DNA of 64,000 nucleotides from Anaerolineae bacterium (GTDB lineage: Bacteria > Chloroflexota > Anaerolineae > B4-G1 > DUEL01). Under the pieces are notes generated by a model that saw only the letters and a program-made list of their open reading frames with translations, did not search any database and was not told where the DNA came from. The position numbers were made by a program, and so were the translations under genes. The first letter of the stretch is position 1; each line of letters starts with the position of its first letter. The DNA is taken from assembly GCA_016931695.1 (NCBI GenBank), contig JAFGEI010000217.1:1-64000 (forward strand). Direction: 5' to 3'. Shown in pieces: positions 53,378-62,305 of this stretch.

Positions 53378-53529
53378 GTAACTGCTCAGGCTGCCCACCC
53401 GGATGCTCTCCCGTGCCAGAGAAGGGGGAAAATGTGGGTGTTGCGGGCGGCTTCGCCGCCCGCAACACCCACACCCTCCCCTTTTCCGGACTTGGGAGAG
53501 CATCCAAGGGCAACCGGCTGAGCAGTTAC
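53378..53529. repeat. Palindromic element family 2, copy D (best preserved)
   Basis: Ends GTAACTGCTCAGGCTGCCC and GGCTGAGCAGTTAC; total 152 bases. The centre is a perfect 19-base stem TGTGGGTGTTGCGGGCGGC-TTC (53433-53473). It lies between the divergent FHA and dipeptidase genes. A TATACT, on the minus strand, directly adjoins its left end and may serve as the FHA -10 box. Confidence 0.8.
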
Positions 53530-53552
53530 AAAGTATATATGGTTCTCGCCGC

Positions 53553-53580
53553 TTGTCAAACGGCCCAAGTGGTGTACACT
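53553..53580 (+). promoter_or_regulatory. Promoter of dipeptidase, predicted leaderless transcript
   Basis: TTGTCA (53553-53558), 16 bases, TACACT (53575-53580). The ATG begins seven bases after the -10 and there is no Shine-Dalgarno sequence. Confidence 0.55.
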
Positions 53581-53587
53581 GGTAGCC

Positions 53588-54655
53588 ATGAAAATCATTG
53601 ATGCGCACGAGGACATTGCATGGAACGTCCTGACTTTTGGGCGGGACATACTGAACAGCGCACAAGAAACGCGGCGGCAGGAGGAGGGAACCCGGATTCC
53701 CAGCTACAACGGGAGCTGCATGCTGGGGCTGCCCGACTGGCTGGCGGGCGGCGTCGCCCTGGTTTGGGGCTCGCTCTTTGTTGCACCGGCCCGCCGTTCG
53801 CTGGGGAGCTGGGACAGCGAAGCGTACGCCGATGCGGAGCAAGCCCACCGGCGCTTTTCCGCTCAACTGGACGTCTACCACCGGCTGCGGGATCAGTCGA
53901 AACAGATCGAGCTGGTGGGCAGCCAGGCCGACCTGGAGGCGGTGTGGGAGCCGCAAGAAGGCGCGGCGCCCCGCGTGGGAATCCTGCCGCTGATGGAAGG
54001 AGCGGACGGGATTCGTCGTCCGGCCGAGGTGGCAGAGTGGCATCGACGCGGTGTGCGGGCGGTGGGGCTGACCTGGGCAACCCGCTCTCGCTACGCCGGC
54101 GGGAATGTGGAGCCCGGCCCCCTCACCGACGCCGGGCGCGAACTGCTGGCGGCGATGGCCGACGTCGGCATGGTGCTCGACGTCAGCCACCTGGCCGAGG
54201 AAGCTTTCTGGGAAGCCGTGGAGCGGTACCAGGGGCCAGTCGCTGCCAGCCACGCCAACCCGCGCGCCATCGTCCCCGGCCCGCGCCAGCTGTCCGATGG
54301 CATGATTGCCGCGCTGGCGGAACGGGACGGTGTGATCGGGATCGTGCCCTTCAACCGCTTCCTCAGCCGCGGCTGGGCGCCGACAGATGGAAAAGAGACA
54401 GTGACCATCCAGCACGTAGCGGCGGCGATCGACCACGTCTGCCAGGTCGTCGGCGACGCCGCGCACGTCGGCCTGGGTTCGGACTTTGACGGCGGGTTCG
54501 GCGCGGAATCGGCGCCAGCCGGGATCGACACGGTGGCAGATCTGCCCAAGATCGCCGCTGCCCTGGGCGAGCGCGGCTATGCCGACGCACAGGTGGCGGC
54601 GATCATGGGCGAGAACTGGCTGCGCTTGCTGCGCGCGGCCCTGCCCGCCGACTAG
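53588..54655 (+). CDS. Peptidase M19 (renal-type membrane dipeptidase family), 355 aa
   Basis: Zinc dipeptidase of the amidohydrolase fold. Metal-binding positions are visible: DAHEDI (6-11), the bridging Glu in LPLMEGADGI (about 138), VLDVSHLAEEAFWE (about 197-210), ASHANPRAI (about 220) and GLGSDFDGGFG (about 298-308). It should cleave dipeptides, perhaps also D-amino acid or beta-lactam-like substrates. There is no signal peptide, so it is cytoplasmic here. Its promoter is leaderless. It converges on the transglutaminase gene, 15 bases between stops. Confidence 0.88.
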   Translation: MKIIDAHEDIAWNVLTFGRDILNSAQETRRQEEGTRIPSYNGSCMLGLPDWLAGGVALVWGSLFVAPARRSLGSWDSEAYADAEQAHRRFSAQLDVYHRLRDQSKQIELVGSQADLEAVWEPQEGAAPRVGILPLMEGADGIRRPAEVAEWHRRGVRAVGLTWATRSRYAGGNVEPGPLTDAGRELLAAMADVGMVLDVSHLAEEAFWEAVERYQGPVAASHANPRAIVPGPRQLSDGMIAALAERDGVIGIVPFNRFLSRGWAPTDGKETVTIQHVAAAIDHVCQVVGDAAHVGLGSDFDGGFGAESAPAGIDTVADLPKIAAALGERGYADAQVAAIMGENWLRLLRAALPAD

Positions 54656-54670
54656 GTTGCAGGCAGCAGC

Positions 54671-57037
54671 TCAGGCTTCCCGCCCGACGAGGCGCCGGAA
54701 AAAGGCGCGGCGGGACGTGGCGCGGATGATGCGTCCCGCCCGTTTGGCAGCGTAGGGGTCGCCCGGCGTGGGACCGTAGGCGGTCGCCTGGTACTCGGCC
54801 AGCAAGCCCCTGACATAGACCGCGCTCTCGGGAAGAAGTTGGATCAAAGCCGCGGCCCGCTCGGCAGGGGTATAGTGAGGGGCCGGTGCCCCGCCCAGCA
54901 GTGACAAGGCGCGGTTGATCTCGCCGTAGGCGCGTTCCAGGAGCGGCAACGTGCTGCGCCGGGCCCAGCGACGCAAAGCCGGCGGCGGCCCGAGGCCCAG
55001 TCGGCGCATCCCCCGCTCCAGCAGCAACGAGACGGGCGGCAGCAGCTGCCGCTGCCGGACACGCCACAGCAACAAGACCGCGAGCGCTCCCAGGCCCAGC
55101 AGCAGCGGGCCAAAGGGAAACCGGCGCCGCAGCGGCGGCGGCGCGCTGCCGCCAGCCGCATAGGGATCGAGGGCCAACAACTCCTCTAGCCGCTCCTCCA
55201 GGCGGTCCCGCCCCCCATCCCCCATCTCTCCACCCGCTGCCCCCCCGCTGCCCTCCGGCCCGTCCATGTCCTGCGTCGCCCGCTCCCCTGCCGGCCGCTC
55301 GATGAAAACCTCGGTCGCAGTCGGCTCAAACTCGACCCAGCCCAGGGTGGGAAAATAGACCTCGGGCCACGCGTGCAGGTCGTACCGATGCACCAGGTAG
55401 ATGTTTGTTTCGGGCTGGCGTTCGCCGGAGGAAAAACCGGCCGCCAGGCGGGCGGGAATCCCCAGCGTGCGCAGCAGGATGACTTCGGAAGAGGCGTAAT
55501 AGTTGCAAAACCCCTTCTGCACGTCGAACAGGAACCAGTCCAACGGCTCCTGTTCGTCCGGGCGGTCCTGGGGAAGCGTGTCGCTGTAGGGGTAGGTGCG
55601 CAGGTGGGTGGTGACGGCAACCGCAATGTCGTAGGGATTGTCCAATCCCTGCGCCAGCTCCTGGGCCAGCTCGTAGGTTTGGGAAGTGATTTCTGGCGGA
55701 AGCTGCAGGTAGCGGTTGCGGACCCATTGTGGATAGTCCCTGCCCGCAGACCGCAACTGGGAGACGGTGAACGTGCTGGGAGAAGACCACGCCCGGTACT
55801 TTTCCCCCGCCGCAAGCGGGGTGACGGCGTGCAGGGCGAACATGTCCAGCCCTCCGCCAGGAGTGGGACTCGCGTCGGCATAGACCGGGCGGTCGATCCA
55901 CAGCGGTTGAGGGGCAGCATAGATGATGCCCAGGCCAGTCGCCGGGGTAAAGGTAAACGTCAGCGTCTCGCGATGCTGCAGGCCGGGCACGGTGGCGCCG
56001 AAATGGGCCAGGGTGATCGGCATGGTGGCGGAAAAGACGCTGCGCCAGCGCCCGTCGGCATAGGTGTCATAGGTGTGGGCACGCCAGTAATAGGGCGGCA
56101 TGAGCTCGGAGCGCGGCGGGGCATCGACGGTCAGGACGAGCTCGCTGGAAGCGGTAAATTGGGTGCCCAGCACCAGGCGATCGCCATAGTCATCCTGGAC
56201 ATAAACCAGGGCGGTGCCACGCAGGGCGTCGAAAGCGTGGCCGAGCCGCTCCGTCAACTCTGCCCAGGGCTTGGTGACCGTCAGCCACGCTTCTCGCACT
56301 GCCGGCATCGCGTCGGCCGCCGCGGGGATGGACCAAGAGACCAGGACCAGCAGCAGGGTGACGACGATGACTGTACGGGCAATCTCCAGCCCCATGTAGG
56401 GCAAGGTTTGGGCGCGATAGCGGCGCCACTCGACCTGGTAGCGCAGATAAGCAAAACGGGCCACCAGCAGCAGCGCCAAGAACAGGTAGAAGGCAACAAA
56501 CCACATCCGCCTGGAGACGTACGGATCATAGGCCTGGATGACCAGCATCAACAGGCCGCCGGGGATGATCGACTGCCACGGCCGCCCGTGCCGGGTGAGA
56601 GAATAGCCGGCGTGCAGGCTCACGCCCCAAAAGAGGCTGTCCATCAGCATGAGAAAGAGCAGGGGGTCGCGCACCGACTCCTGGCGCGCCAGCAAGCCGG
56701 CGGTTTTCGCCAGCCGCGCCAGCAGCTCGGACACCCGCTCCACCCACAACGAGCCCTCATCCAGCGTGACGCCCAACTGCCAGCCGACGACAAAGAGGCC
56801 ATAGGCAAGGGACAAAAGGAGCGCGATCCGTGGCGAGAAGCAACTGCCGCCCAGCGCCAGCCCGGTCAATAAGCCTAAAAAGACCACCGTCTGGACCAGA
56901 CCCAGGTGGTCGGTCCAATCGGTTGCCCCCAGGCGGGCAGCGGCGATGGTCATTGCCCCCAGCAGCAACAAGGCCCCCAGAAGGTCCCACCAACGTTCTG
57001 GGCGCGGACTGTTGTCGTTTCGTCGATTCTTTTTCAT
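54671..57037 (-). CDS. TgpA-like membrane transglutaminase-domain protein, 788 aa
   Basis: N-terminal 200 residues: six membrane helices (DUF3488-like region). Then an extracytoplasmic part with a papain-like transglutaminase core: FLFDVQKGFCNYYASSEVILLRTLGIPARLAAGF holds the catalytic Cys near 487, and RYDLHAWPEVYFPTLGWVEFEPT the His. One more helix (about 645-665) and a C-terminal cytoplasmic domain (about 670-788) follow. Known relatives (TgpA of Pseudomonas) are essential periplasmic transglutaminase-type enzymes of uncertain substrate. The start overlaps the DUF58 stop (ATGA). Last gene of moxR-SPFH-DUF58-tgpA. Confidence 0.85.
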   Translation of the reverse strand: MKKNRRNDNSPRPERWWDLLGALLLLGAMTIAAARLGATDWTDHLGLVQTVVFLGLLTGLALGGSCFSPRIALLLSLAYGLFVVGWQLGVTLDEGSLWVERVSELLARLAKTAGLLARQESVRDPLLFLMLMDSLFWGVSLHAGYSLTRHGRPWQSIIPGGLLMLVIQAYDPYVSRRMWFVAFYLFLALLLVARFAYLRYQVEWRRYRAQTLPYMGLEIARTVIVVTLLLVLVSWSIPAAADAMPAVREAWLTVTKPWAELTERLGHAFDALRGTALVYVQDDYGDRLVLGTQFTASSELVLTVDAPPRSELMPPYYWRAHTYDTYADGRWRSVFSATMPITLAHFGATVPGLQHRETLTFTFTPATGLGIIYAAPQPLWIDRPVYADASPTPGGGLDMFALHAVTPLAAGEKYRAWSSPSTFTVSQLRSAGRDYPQWVRNRYLQLPPEITSQTYELAQELAQGLDNPYDIAVAVTTHLRTYPYSDTLPQDRPDEQEPLDWFLFDVQKGFCNYYASSEVILLRTLGIPARLAAGFSSGERQPETNIYLVHRYDLHAWPEVYFPTLGWVEFEPTATEVFIERPAGERATQDMDGPEGSGGAAGGEMGDGGRDRLEERLEELLALDPYAAGGSAPPPLRRRFPFGPLLLGLGALAVLLLWRVRQRQLLPPVSLLLERGMRRLGLGPPPALRRWARRSTLPLLERAYGEINRALSLLGGAPAPHYTPAERAAALIQLLPESAVYVRGLLAEYQATAYGPTPGDPYAAKRAGRIIRATSRRAFFRRLVGREA

Positions 57038-58320
57038 CGTGACAGTTGGGCCATTCCCTGGGCCGCGACGACGACGCCCAGGGCAACCACCAGGTCGGCC
57101 CCGCGGTCCACGCGGCAGACCGGTGCGCCGAGGGAAGCGATGGTGTGGGCCAGCCTGGCGCTCCCCGCCGGTCCGCCAAAGGAAGCAGCGTCGAGCAGAA
57201 CGATAACTGGCCGCAGGCCGCGCCGCAGTAGATAATCGGCCGTCAGGGCCACGTCCTGCCGCACAGAGGGCGTGACCAGGATCACCGTGCTGCCGCGCGG
57301 CAGGTGTTGCGCCTGCGCCGTCGCCAGGGCCGAGATCGACATCTCGCCCGTTGCCTGCAGCAGGGCCAGCGCTTCCAGTATCTTGCCCAACTGGCGCCCG
57401 CCGCGGTCGGGGGGCAGCACATCCAATCCCTGGTTGTAATAGGCCAGCCCGACCGTCCGCCCGCGGCGCAAAAAGTAGCGCGCCAGAGAGGCGGCAATGC
57501 TCACGGCGTATTCCTCGGTCGAGGGCGGCAGTTCGACCTGGGGCAGCGGCTGCCAGAAGGCGTCTGCGGCCTCCTCCAGCGTGCGCGAGGAGTGTTTGAC
57601 GCGCACCGCCCGCTCTGCATCGACGACGATCCAGACCTCGGCCAATGGGTCCAGCTCAAACTCTTTCGCCATCAGCCGCCCCCGCCGCGCCGTGCTCGGC
57701 CAGTGGATGCGGTTCATGGAATCACCGGGGGCATAGTCGCGCACAGTCGCCGCGTTTGGCGTGACCTGGTGCGTACGGCGCCGCAGCGCCTCCCCGCCTG
57801 GCAGCAAGCCCGGTGGGCTGGGAAAAGCGCGCACCTCAAACATCAGGGGATAGACGAGCACTGATTTGCCGGCCGGCACAGTCCGGCTGACGGGAAAGAG
57901 GCCAAAGGGGTCCGCCGATCTCAGCTCGGTCGGTCCCAGCGGGAACACCCCGCGCCGGACCAGGCGAGTTCGCGCCAGGTAGGAGCCGCCTTCGCGCCCG
58001 CCGATCCGCGTCAGCACGCGAGAGCCCTGGGCGCCCGGCAAGGCAGAGCGATCGCGCACCTCGACCCACAGCCGCGGCAGGCGGCCGGTGTTTTGCACCT
58101 GGAACCGCTCGCCCAGAATCTGCCCCACCTCGGCGCGGCGCGTCTGTGTGAGGCGCGTCACCTCCACGCCCCGCAGGGCGATCTTGGACCACAGCCAGCA
58201 GGTCGCCAGGACGAACCCCCACAGGTAGCTCAGGCGGGCATAGACCGGCGAACCGGTGGCCGCCAGGGCAAACAGGCTGAGGGCCAGCATGACAAGCACG
58301 ACGCGCAGTGAAACAGTCAT
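57034..58320 (-). CDS. DUF58 protein with two N-terminal helices, 428 aa
   Basis: Residues 8-42 form two membrane helices, followed by a beta domain (AEVGQILGERFQVQNTGRLPRLWVEV) and the DUF58 core with YAPGDSMNRIHWPSTARRGRLMAKEFE near 200. The C-terminal half resembles a von Willebrand A fold (EVWIVVDAERAV; STVILVTPSVRQDVAL). DUF58 proteins regularly pair with MoxR ATPases and transglutaminases, as here, and are thought to act in assembly of surface or metal-containing complexes. A 76-base gap with a CCGCGC-GCGCGG hairpin separates it from the SPFH gene upstream. Confidence 0.85.
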   Translation of the reverse strand: MTVSLRVVLVMLALSLFALAATGSPVYARLSYLWGFVLATCWLWSKIALRGVEVTRLTQTRRAEVGQILGERFQVQNTGRLPRLWVEVRDRSALPGAQGSRVLTRIGGREGGSYLARTRLVRRGVFPLGPTELRSADPFGLFPVSRTVPAGKSVLVYPLMFEVRAFPSPPGLLPGGEALRRRTHQVTPNAATVRDYAPGDSMNRIHWPSTARRGRLMAKEFELDPLAEVWIVVDAERAVRVKHSSRTLEEAADAFWQPLPQVELPPSTEEYAVSIAASLARYFLRRGRTVGLAYYNQGLDVLPPDRGGRQLGKILEALALLQATGEMSISALATAQAQHLPRGSTVILVTPSVRQDVALTADYLLRRGLRPVIVLLDAASFGGPAGSARLAHTIASLGAPVCRVDRGADLVVALGVVVAAQGMAQLSR

Positions 58321-58396
58321 TACAGTCCAGTTGTGATAGATCGAGATGCGCGCGGTGGATTTCCGCGCTCTTGCGCGGGACAGTCTTTAGGCCCAC

Positions 58397-59317
58397 TCAT
58401 TTGCCCGATTCGAGCATTTCCCGCACGCTCCCCAATGCGCCCAAAATTCCCGTTGCCTCGTACGGCAAAAACAACTTGGTTGCATTCCCTTTCGATATCT
58501 CTTGCAGCGATTCCAGGTATTTCAGGGCGATGAGATAATCGGTTGCTTTGCCTTTTCCAATCTTGGCTTCGATACACTCTAGCGCCTGCGCTTCCGCTTC
58601 GGCAACTGCCAACCTGGCCTGCGCGATTCCCTCGGCCTCCAATATCCTGGCCTGTTTTGCCGCTTCCGCTTTCCTGATCTCGGCCGTCGCCTCGCCTTCA
58701 GCTTCCAGCACGGCCGCTTGCTTCTTCCCTTCCGCCCTCAACACTTCGGCCCTCTTTTCCCGCTCCGCCGTCATCTGCAATTCCATCCGCTGCCGGATGT
58801 CTTCTGGAGGGCTGATCTCTTGCAACTCGACCCGGGTCACGTGGACACCCCACGGATTTGTCGCCTCGTCGAGAATTGCCCGCAGTTGCGTGTTGATAGT
58901 TTCGCGCGAGGACAGCGTTTCATCGAGGGTCAATTGCCCGACGACGTTCCTGAGGCTGGTCTGCACGACCTTTTCGATACCGTCGACCAGGTTTGAAATC
59001 CCGTATACCGCCTTGTCCGGTTCCCTGATCTGGAAATACAGCACGGCGTCGATGCCCATCGTCACGTTATCCTGGGTGATGACGCTCTGTTGGGGAAAAT
59101 CCAAAACCTGCTCTCTCAGATCGATCAGGTAAGACGTCCGGGTGACAATTCTCCTTCTCCCATCGACATCGACCTCCAGCGCTCTAAAATAGATATTGCG
59201 CTTTGCTTCCAGTATCGGCACGACGAACTGCATCCCGCTATGGATCACGCGGTGAAATTTCCCCAGTCGCTCGACGACAATTGCATGGGCTTGCGGCACA
59301 ATGATAAAACCGAACAT
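58397..59317 (-). CDS. SPFH/stomatin-like protein lacking its membrane anchor, 306 aa
   Basis: Slipin-type SPFH domain (FIIVPQAHAIVVERLGKFHRV, then VITQDNVTMGIDAVLYFQI and GISNLVDGIEKVVQTSLRNVVGQ), a long Ala/Glu coiled coil (EKRAEVLRAEGKKQAAVLEAEGEATAEIRKAEA) and the C-terminal YLESLQEISKGNATKLFLP. SPFH proteins form membrane cages or scaffolds, often with proteases. The usual N-terminal membrane segment is missing: the protein starts at the first SPFH strand, with AAGGAG directly upstream, 13 bases past the moxR stop. Base composition is clearly lower in G+C than the flanking genes (by eye near half versus over two thirds), which suggests a later arrival in this operon. Confidence 0.85.
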   Translation of the reverse strand: MFGFIIVPQAHAIVVERLGKFHRVIHSGMQFVVPILEAKRNIYFRALEVDVDGRRRIVTRTSYLIDLREQVLDFPQQSVITQDNVTMGIDAVLYFQIREPDKAVYGISNLVDGIEKVVQTSLRNVVGQLTLDETLSSRETINTQLRAILDEATNPWGVHVTRVELQEISPPEDIRQRMELQMTAEREKRAEVLRAEGKKQAAVLEAEGEATAEIRKAEAAKQARILEAEGIAQARLAVAEAEAQALECIEAKIGKGKATDYLIALKYLESLQEISKGNATKLFLPYEATGILGALGSVREMLESGK

Positions 59318-59330
59318 CGCCTGACTCCTT

Positions 59331-60287
59331 TCATTGTACTCGATCTAAATCTCCGCCGGGCACGGCGAGTTTTTCCACGATCTCTTGCACAATATCCCTG
59401 GCGCTGACGTCGCGCAGGCGAGCGGCCGGGCCGGGGATCACGCGGTGCGCCAGGGCCGGCAGGGTCAGCGCCTTGACGTCGTCGGGCAGGACGAACTGCC
59501 GTCCTGCCATCGCCGCCCGCGCCTGCCCGGCCCGGTAGAGAGCCAGGCTGCCGCGGGGGCTGGCGCCCAGATAGACCTCGGGGTGCTGGCGGGTCCGCCG
59601 CGTCATCTCGACAGCATACTGTTTTACCGCCACAGAGACGTGAACCGACTTGACCGCCTCCTGGGCAGCGACCAAATCCTCCACCGCGGCGACCGGCCCC
59701 AGCTCCTCAATGGGATGGCGGAACTGCTGTCGGTCCAGAATCTCGACCTCGTCCTCCCGCGCCGGGTACCCCAGGCCAACCCGCAGCAAGAAGCGGTCGA
59801 GCTGGGCCTCGGGGAGGGGAAAAGTGCCCTCGTACTCGATGGGATTCTGGGTGGCGAGCACCAGGAAGGGTTGGGGCAGGGGATGGGTCACACCATCGAC
59901 GGTAATCTGCCGCTCCTCCATCGCTTCCAGCAGGGCGGCCTGTGTCTTGGGCGTCGCGCGGTTGATCTCGTCGGCGAGGACAACCTGGGCCACCACCGGG
60001 CCGGGTCGAAACTCGAACTCGCGGCTGACCTGGTTAAAGATCGAAACACCCGTGACGTCGCTGGGCAGCATGTCGGGGGTAAACTGGATGCGGCTGAAGG
60101 AACAGCCCAGCGAGCGGGCCAGGCTGCGAGCCAGCACCGTCTTGCCCACGCCGGGCACGTCCTCGATCAACAGGTGCCCCCGCGAGAGGAGGGCGATCAC
60201 GACCAGCTCTACCGACTCTCGCTTGCCAACGATCACCTGTTCAATGTTCTCGATCAACAACTGGGCAAAAGCTTGTACCTGGGACAT
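59331..60287 (-). CDS. MoxR-family AAA+ ATPase, 318 aa
   Basis: AAA_3 ATPase: Walker A in [19 protein letters not shown] (about 38-56), Walker B in [24 protein letters not shown], sensor 1 in [27 protein letters not shown], and a lid domain with [19 protein letters not shown]. MoxR proteins act as chaperones that mature or insert cofactors into partner complexes, usually with DUF58 and VWA proteins, which fits this operon. ATG 60287 has GGAGAG upstream. Upstream lie an 18-base inverted repeat and palindrome E. Confidence 0.92.
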   Translation of the reverse strand: MSQVQAFAQLLIENIEQVIVGKRESVELVVIALLSRGHLLIEDVPGVGKTVLARSLARSLGCSFSRIQFTPDMLPSDVTGVSIFNQVSREFEFRPGPVVAQVVLADEINRATPKTQAALLEAMEERQITVDGVTHPLPQPFLVLATQNPIEYEGTFPLPEAQLDRFLLRVGLGYPAREDEVEILDRQQFRHPIEELGPVAAVEDLVAAQEAVKSVHVSVAVKQYAVEMTRRTRQHPEVYLGASPRGSLALYRAGQARAAMAGRQFVLPDDVKALTLPALAHRVIPGPAARLRDVSARDIVQEIVEKLAVPGGDLDRVQ

Positions 60288-60320
60288 GTTCTCTCCGTTT
60301 TGCAAGAGTCCTGATCATCG

Positions 60321-60376
60321 GCCACGAATTAACACGAAAAAGGTAGAAAATTCGGAAATTCGTGTTAATTCGTGGC
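60321..60376. repeat. 18-bp perfect inverted repeat upstream of moxR
   Basis: GCCACGAATTAACACGAA (60321-60338) and TTCGTGTTAATTCGTGGC (60359-60376) with a 20-base loop. It is AT-rich compared with the surroundings. Similar CGAATTAACACGAA repeats occur in many environmental genomes. Function unknown; it could form a strong hairpin in the moxR leader. Confidence 0.75.
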
Positions 60377-60620
60377 AGAAATTCCGAGATCATCTAGGGC
60401 TCCCCCAACTAATAAATGCGCCCGCTGCCCTGAAATGCACCCTCTGAGGATGGGCTGGTTGCGGGGGCACGACTCGGCTCACGTATACTATACCCACGAG
60501 AAACGGTTTTGGTTCATCTGGCTGAGCAGTCTCGTGTCAAGAGTCATGTCATTCTTCAGCAAATAATAGGAAAAACGTCTATGGTCAATTTGGCCTTTTG
60601 GGTGTATCCTATGGGCGATA

Positions 60621-60737
60621 TAACTGCTCAAGCCACCCGCCTAGATGCCTTCCCTACGGTGCATAAAGAGATGGGGGGGGTTACGGGCGGCTTTGCCGCC
60701 TGCAAACCCCCATCTTGGCGAGTAGACTGGGCAGTTG
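60621..60737. repeat. Palindromic element family 2, copy E
   Basis: Ends TAACTGCTCAAGCC and GGGCAGTTGCA, centre GGCGGC-TTT-GCCGCC (60686-60700), with arms ATGGGGG...CCCCCAT. It lies directly before the ribosome binding site of the SucC-like gene, so it would be in the 5' leader unless the promoter is inside it. The other bases of the 479-bp gap show nothing I recognise. Confidence 0.7.
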
Positions 60738-60766
60738 CAGTTTACATCCATTGAGGAGGGAATTTC

Positions 60767-62305
60767 ATGGCACGACTGCACGAATTTCAGGGAAAAGCGC
60801 TTTTGCGGCAGTTCAAGATCGCCGTGCCCCAGGGGGGCGTGGCGGCGACGCCGGACGAAGCGCGCACGATTGCCGCAGAGATCGGCAAGCCAGTCATGGT
60901 CAAGGCCCAGGCCTGGGTGACAGGGCGGGCGAGCATGGGCGGCATCAAAAAGGCCGCCACGCCCAACGAGGCTGCCGCGGCGGCCGAGGCAATGCTCGGG
61001 ATGAAGGTCAAGGGCTTTGTCGTCGAACAGGTGCTGATCGAGGAACAGCTGGACATCACCCGCGAGTTCTACGCCGGGGTCATTGTCGATGACCGGGCGC
61101 AGGCGCCGCTGGTCATGTTCTCCAGCGTGGGCGGAACGGGCATCGAAGAGATCGCCGCGGCCCACCCGGACCAGGTCGCCAGCACCCACGTCGACATCAT
61201 CGCCGGCCTGCAGGATTACAAGGCCCGCAACCTGGTGCGCAAGACCGGCATAGGCGGGCGGCTGCAGCGGGACCTGGGCGGTCTGTTGGTACAGCTGTAC
61301 GATGTGGCGCGCACCTACGAGGCCCGTGCAGCCGAGATCAACCCGCTGGTTGAAACTGCCGACGGCAAGCTCTACGCCGCCGACTGCCGCCTCACCGTAG
61401 ACGATTACGCCGTCTTTCGGCACAAGGACCTGGGCATCGAGATCGCGCGCGAGTACGACCGGCCGCCCACGGCGCTGGAAAAGATCGCCTACGCGGTGGA
61501 AGCAAAGGACTATCGCGGCACCTTTTATTTTATCCAGATGGCCGAGGATTTTGAGCAGGGGGATGGCTACGTCGGCTTCCACGGCGCCGGCGGCGGCGGC
61601 TCGATGATGAGCATGGACGCCGTGCTGCGCCAGGGCTACAAGCTGGCGACCTTTGTCGACACCAGCGGCAACCCGCCCGCCAGCAAGGTCTACCGCGCGG
61701 CCCGCATCGTCCTGGCGACCGGCCCCATCGACGGCTACTTTGGCTCCGGCTCCGGCGTCGCCAGCCAGGAACAGTTCCACTCGGCGCGGGGGCTGGTCAA
61801 GGCCTTTTTGGAGGCCCACCTCGACATCCCCGTCGTCGTCCGCCTGGGCGGCAACGCCGAGGACAAGGCGGTCGAGATCCTGGAACGGCTCAACGAGCAC
61901 ATCCCGGCCCCCGTGGAGGGATACAGGAAAGACGACTCGCCCGACTTTTGCGCCCAGCGGCTCGCTGCCCTGATCGAGGCGGGGGAGCTGCGGGACGTCG
62001 CCCCGCCGGCACCACGCCCCGCGCCCCAGCAGCCCTACAGCTTTACCACCGTCACCGGCGGCACGGTCACTTTCGACCACGCCCTCTGTGCCACCTGCGA
62101 GAGCAAAATCTGCGTGCAGGAATGCGTCGCCCAGATCCTCTCCCTAAACGACGACGGCTGCCCAGAGCTCAACATTACGCTCGCAGAGGCCCAAAAAGGC
62201 CGCTGCATCGAGTGCCTGGCCTGCGAGGTCGAGTGCATGTTCCAGGGAGCGGGCGGCGGGCACATCGATCTGCCCATCCCCGGGCTGGACGAGGAGGTCA
62301 TCTAA
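60767..62305 (+). CDS. SucC-like ATP-grasp CoA-ligase subunit fused to a 2[4Fe-4S] ferredoxin domain, 512 aa
   Basis: Residues 1-240 are an ATP-grasp domain like succinyl-CoA synthetase beta or the N-terminal part of ATP-citrate lyase: ARLHEFQGKALLRQF, KPVMVKAQAWVTGRASMGG, and RAAEINPLVETADGKLYAADCRL with the metal-binding Glu-Asn-Pro. Residues 245-395 are a divergent CoA-ligase domain (YVGFHGAGGGGSMMSMDAV, FVDTSGNPPASKVYRAA, IPVVVRLGGNAEDKAVEIL). After a Pro linker, 441-490 hold two cluster motifs: C441-x2-C444-x4-C449-x3-C453 and C480-x2-C483-x2-C486-x3-C490. SucC and ATP-citrate lyase do not normally have such a domain. The start has GAGGAGG. Its stop overlaps the next start (TAATG). Likely reaction: ATP-dependent formation or use of an acyl-CoA, citrate being favoured by context. 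Confidence 0.8.
   Translation: MARLHEFQGKALLRQFKIAVPQGGVAATPDEARTIAAEIGKPVMVKAQAWVTGRASMGGIKKAATPNEAAAAAEAMLGMKVKGFVVEQVLIEEQLDITREFYAGVIVDDRAQAPLVMFSSVGGTGIEEIAAAHPDQVASTHVDIIAGLQDYKARNLVRKTGIGGRLQRDLGGLLVQLYDVARTYEARAAEINPLVETADGKLYAADCRLTVDDYAVFRHKDLGIEIAREYDRPPTALEKIAYAVEAKDYRGTFYFIQMAEDFEQGDGYVGFHGAGGGGSMMSMDAVLRQGYKLATFVDTSGNPPASKVYRAARIVLATGPIDGYFGSGSGVASQEQFHSARGLVKAFLEAHLDIPVVVRLGGNAEDKAVEILERLNEHIPAPVEGYRKDDSPDFCAQRLAALIEAGELRDVAPPAPRPAPQQPYSFTTVTGGTVTFDHALCATCESKICVQECVAQILSLNDDGCPELNITLAEAQKGRCIECLACEVECMFQGAGGGHIDLPIPGLDEEVI

Noticed and set aside
53595..54080. Open frames opposite the dipeptidase gene
   Set aside because: Shadows of a gene with clear metal-binding motifs; products are Pro/Arg-rich without structure.
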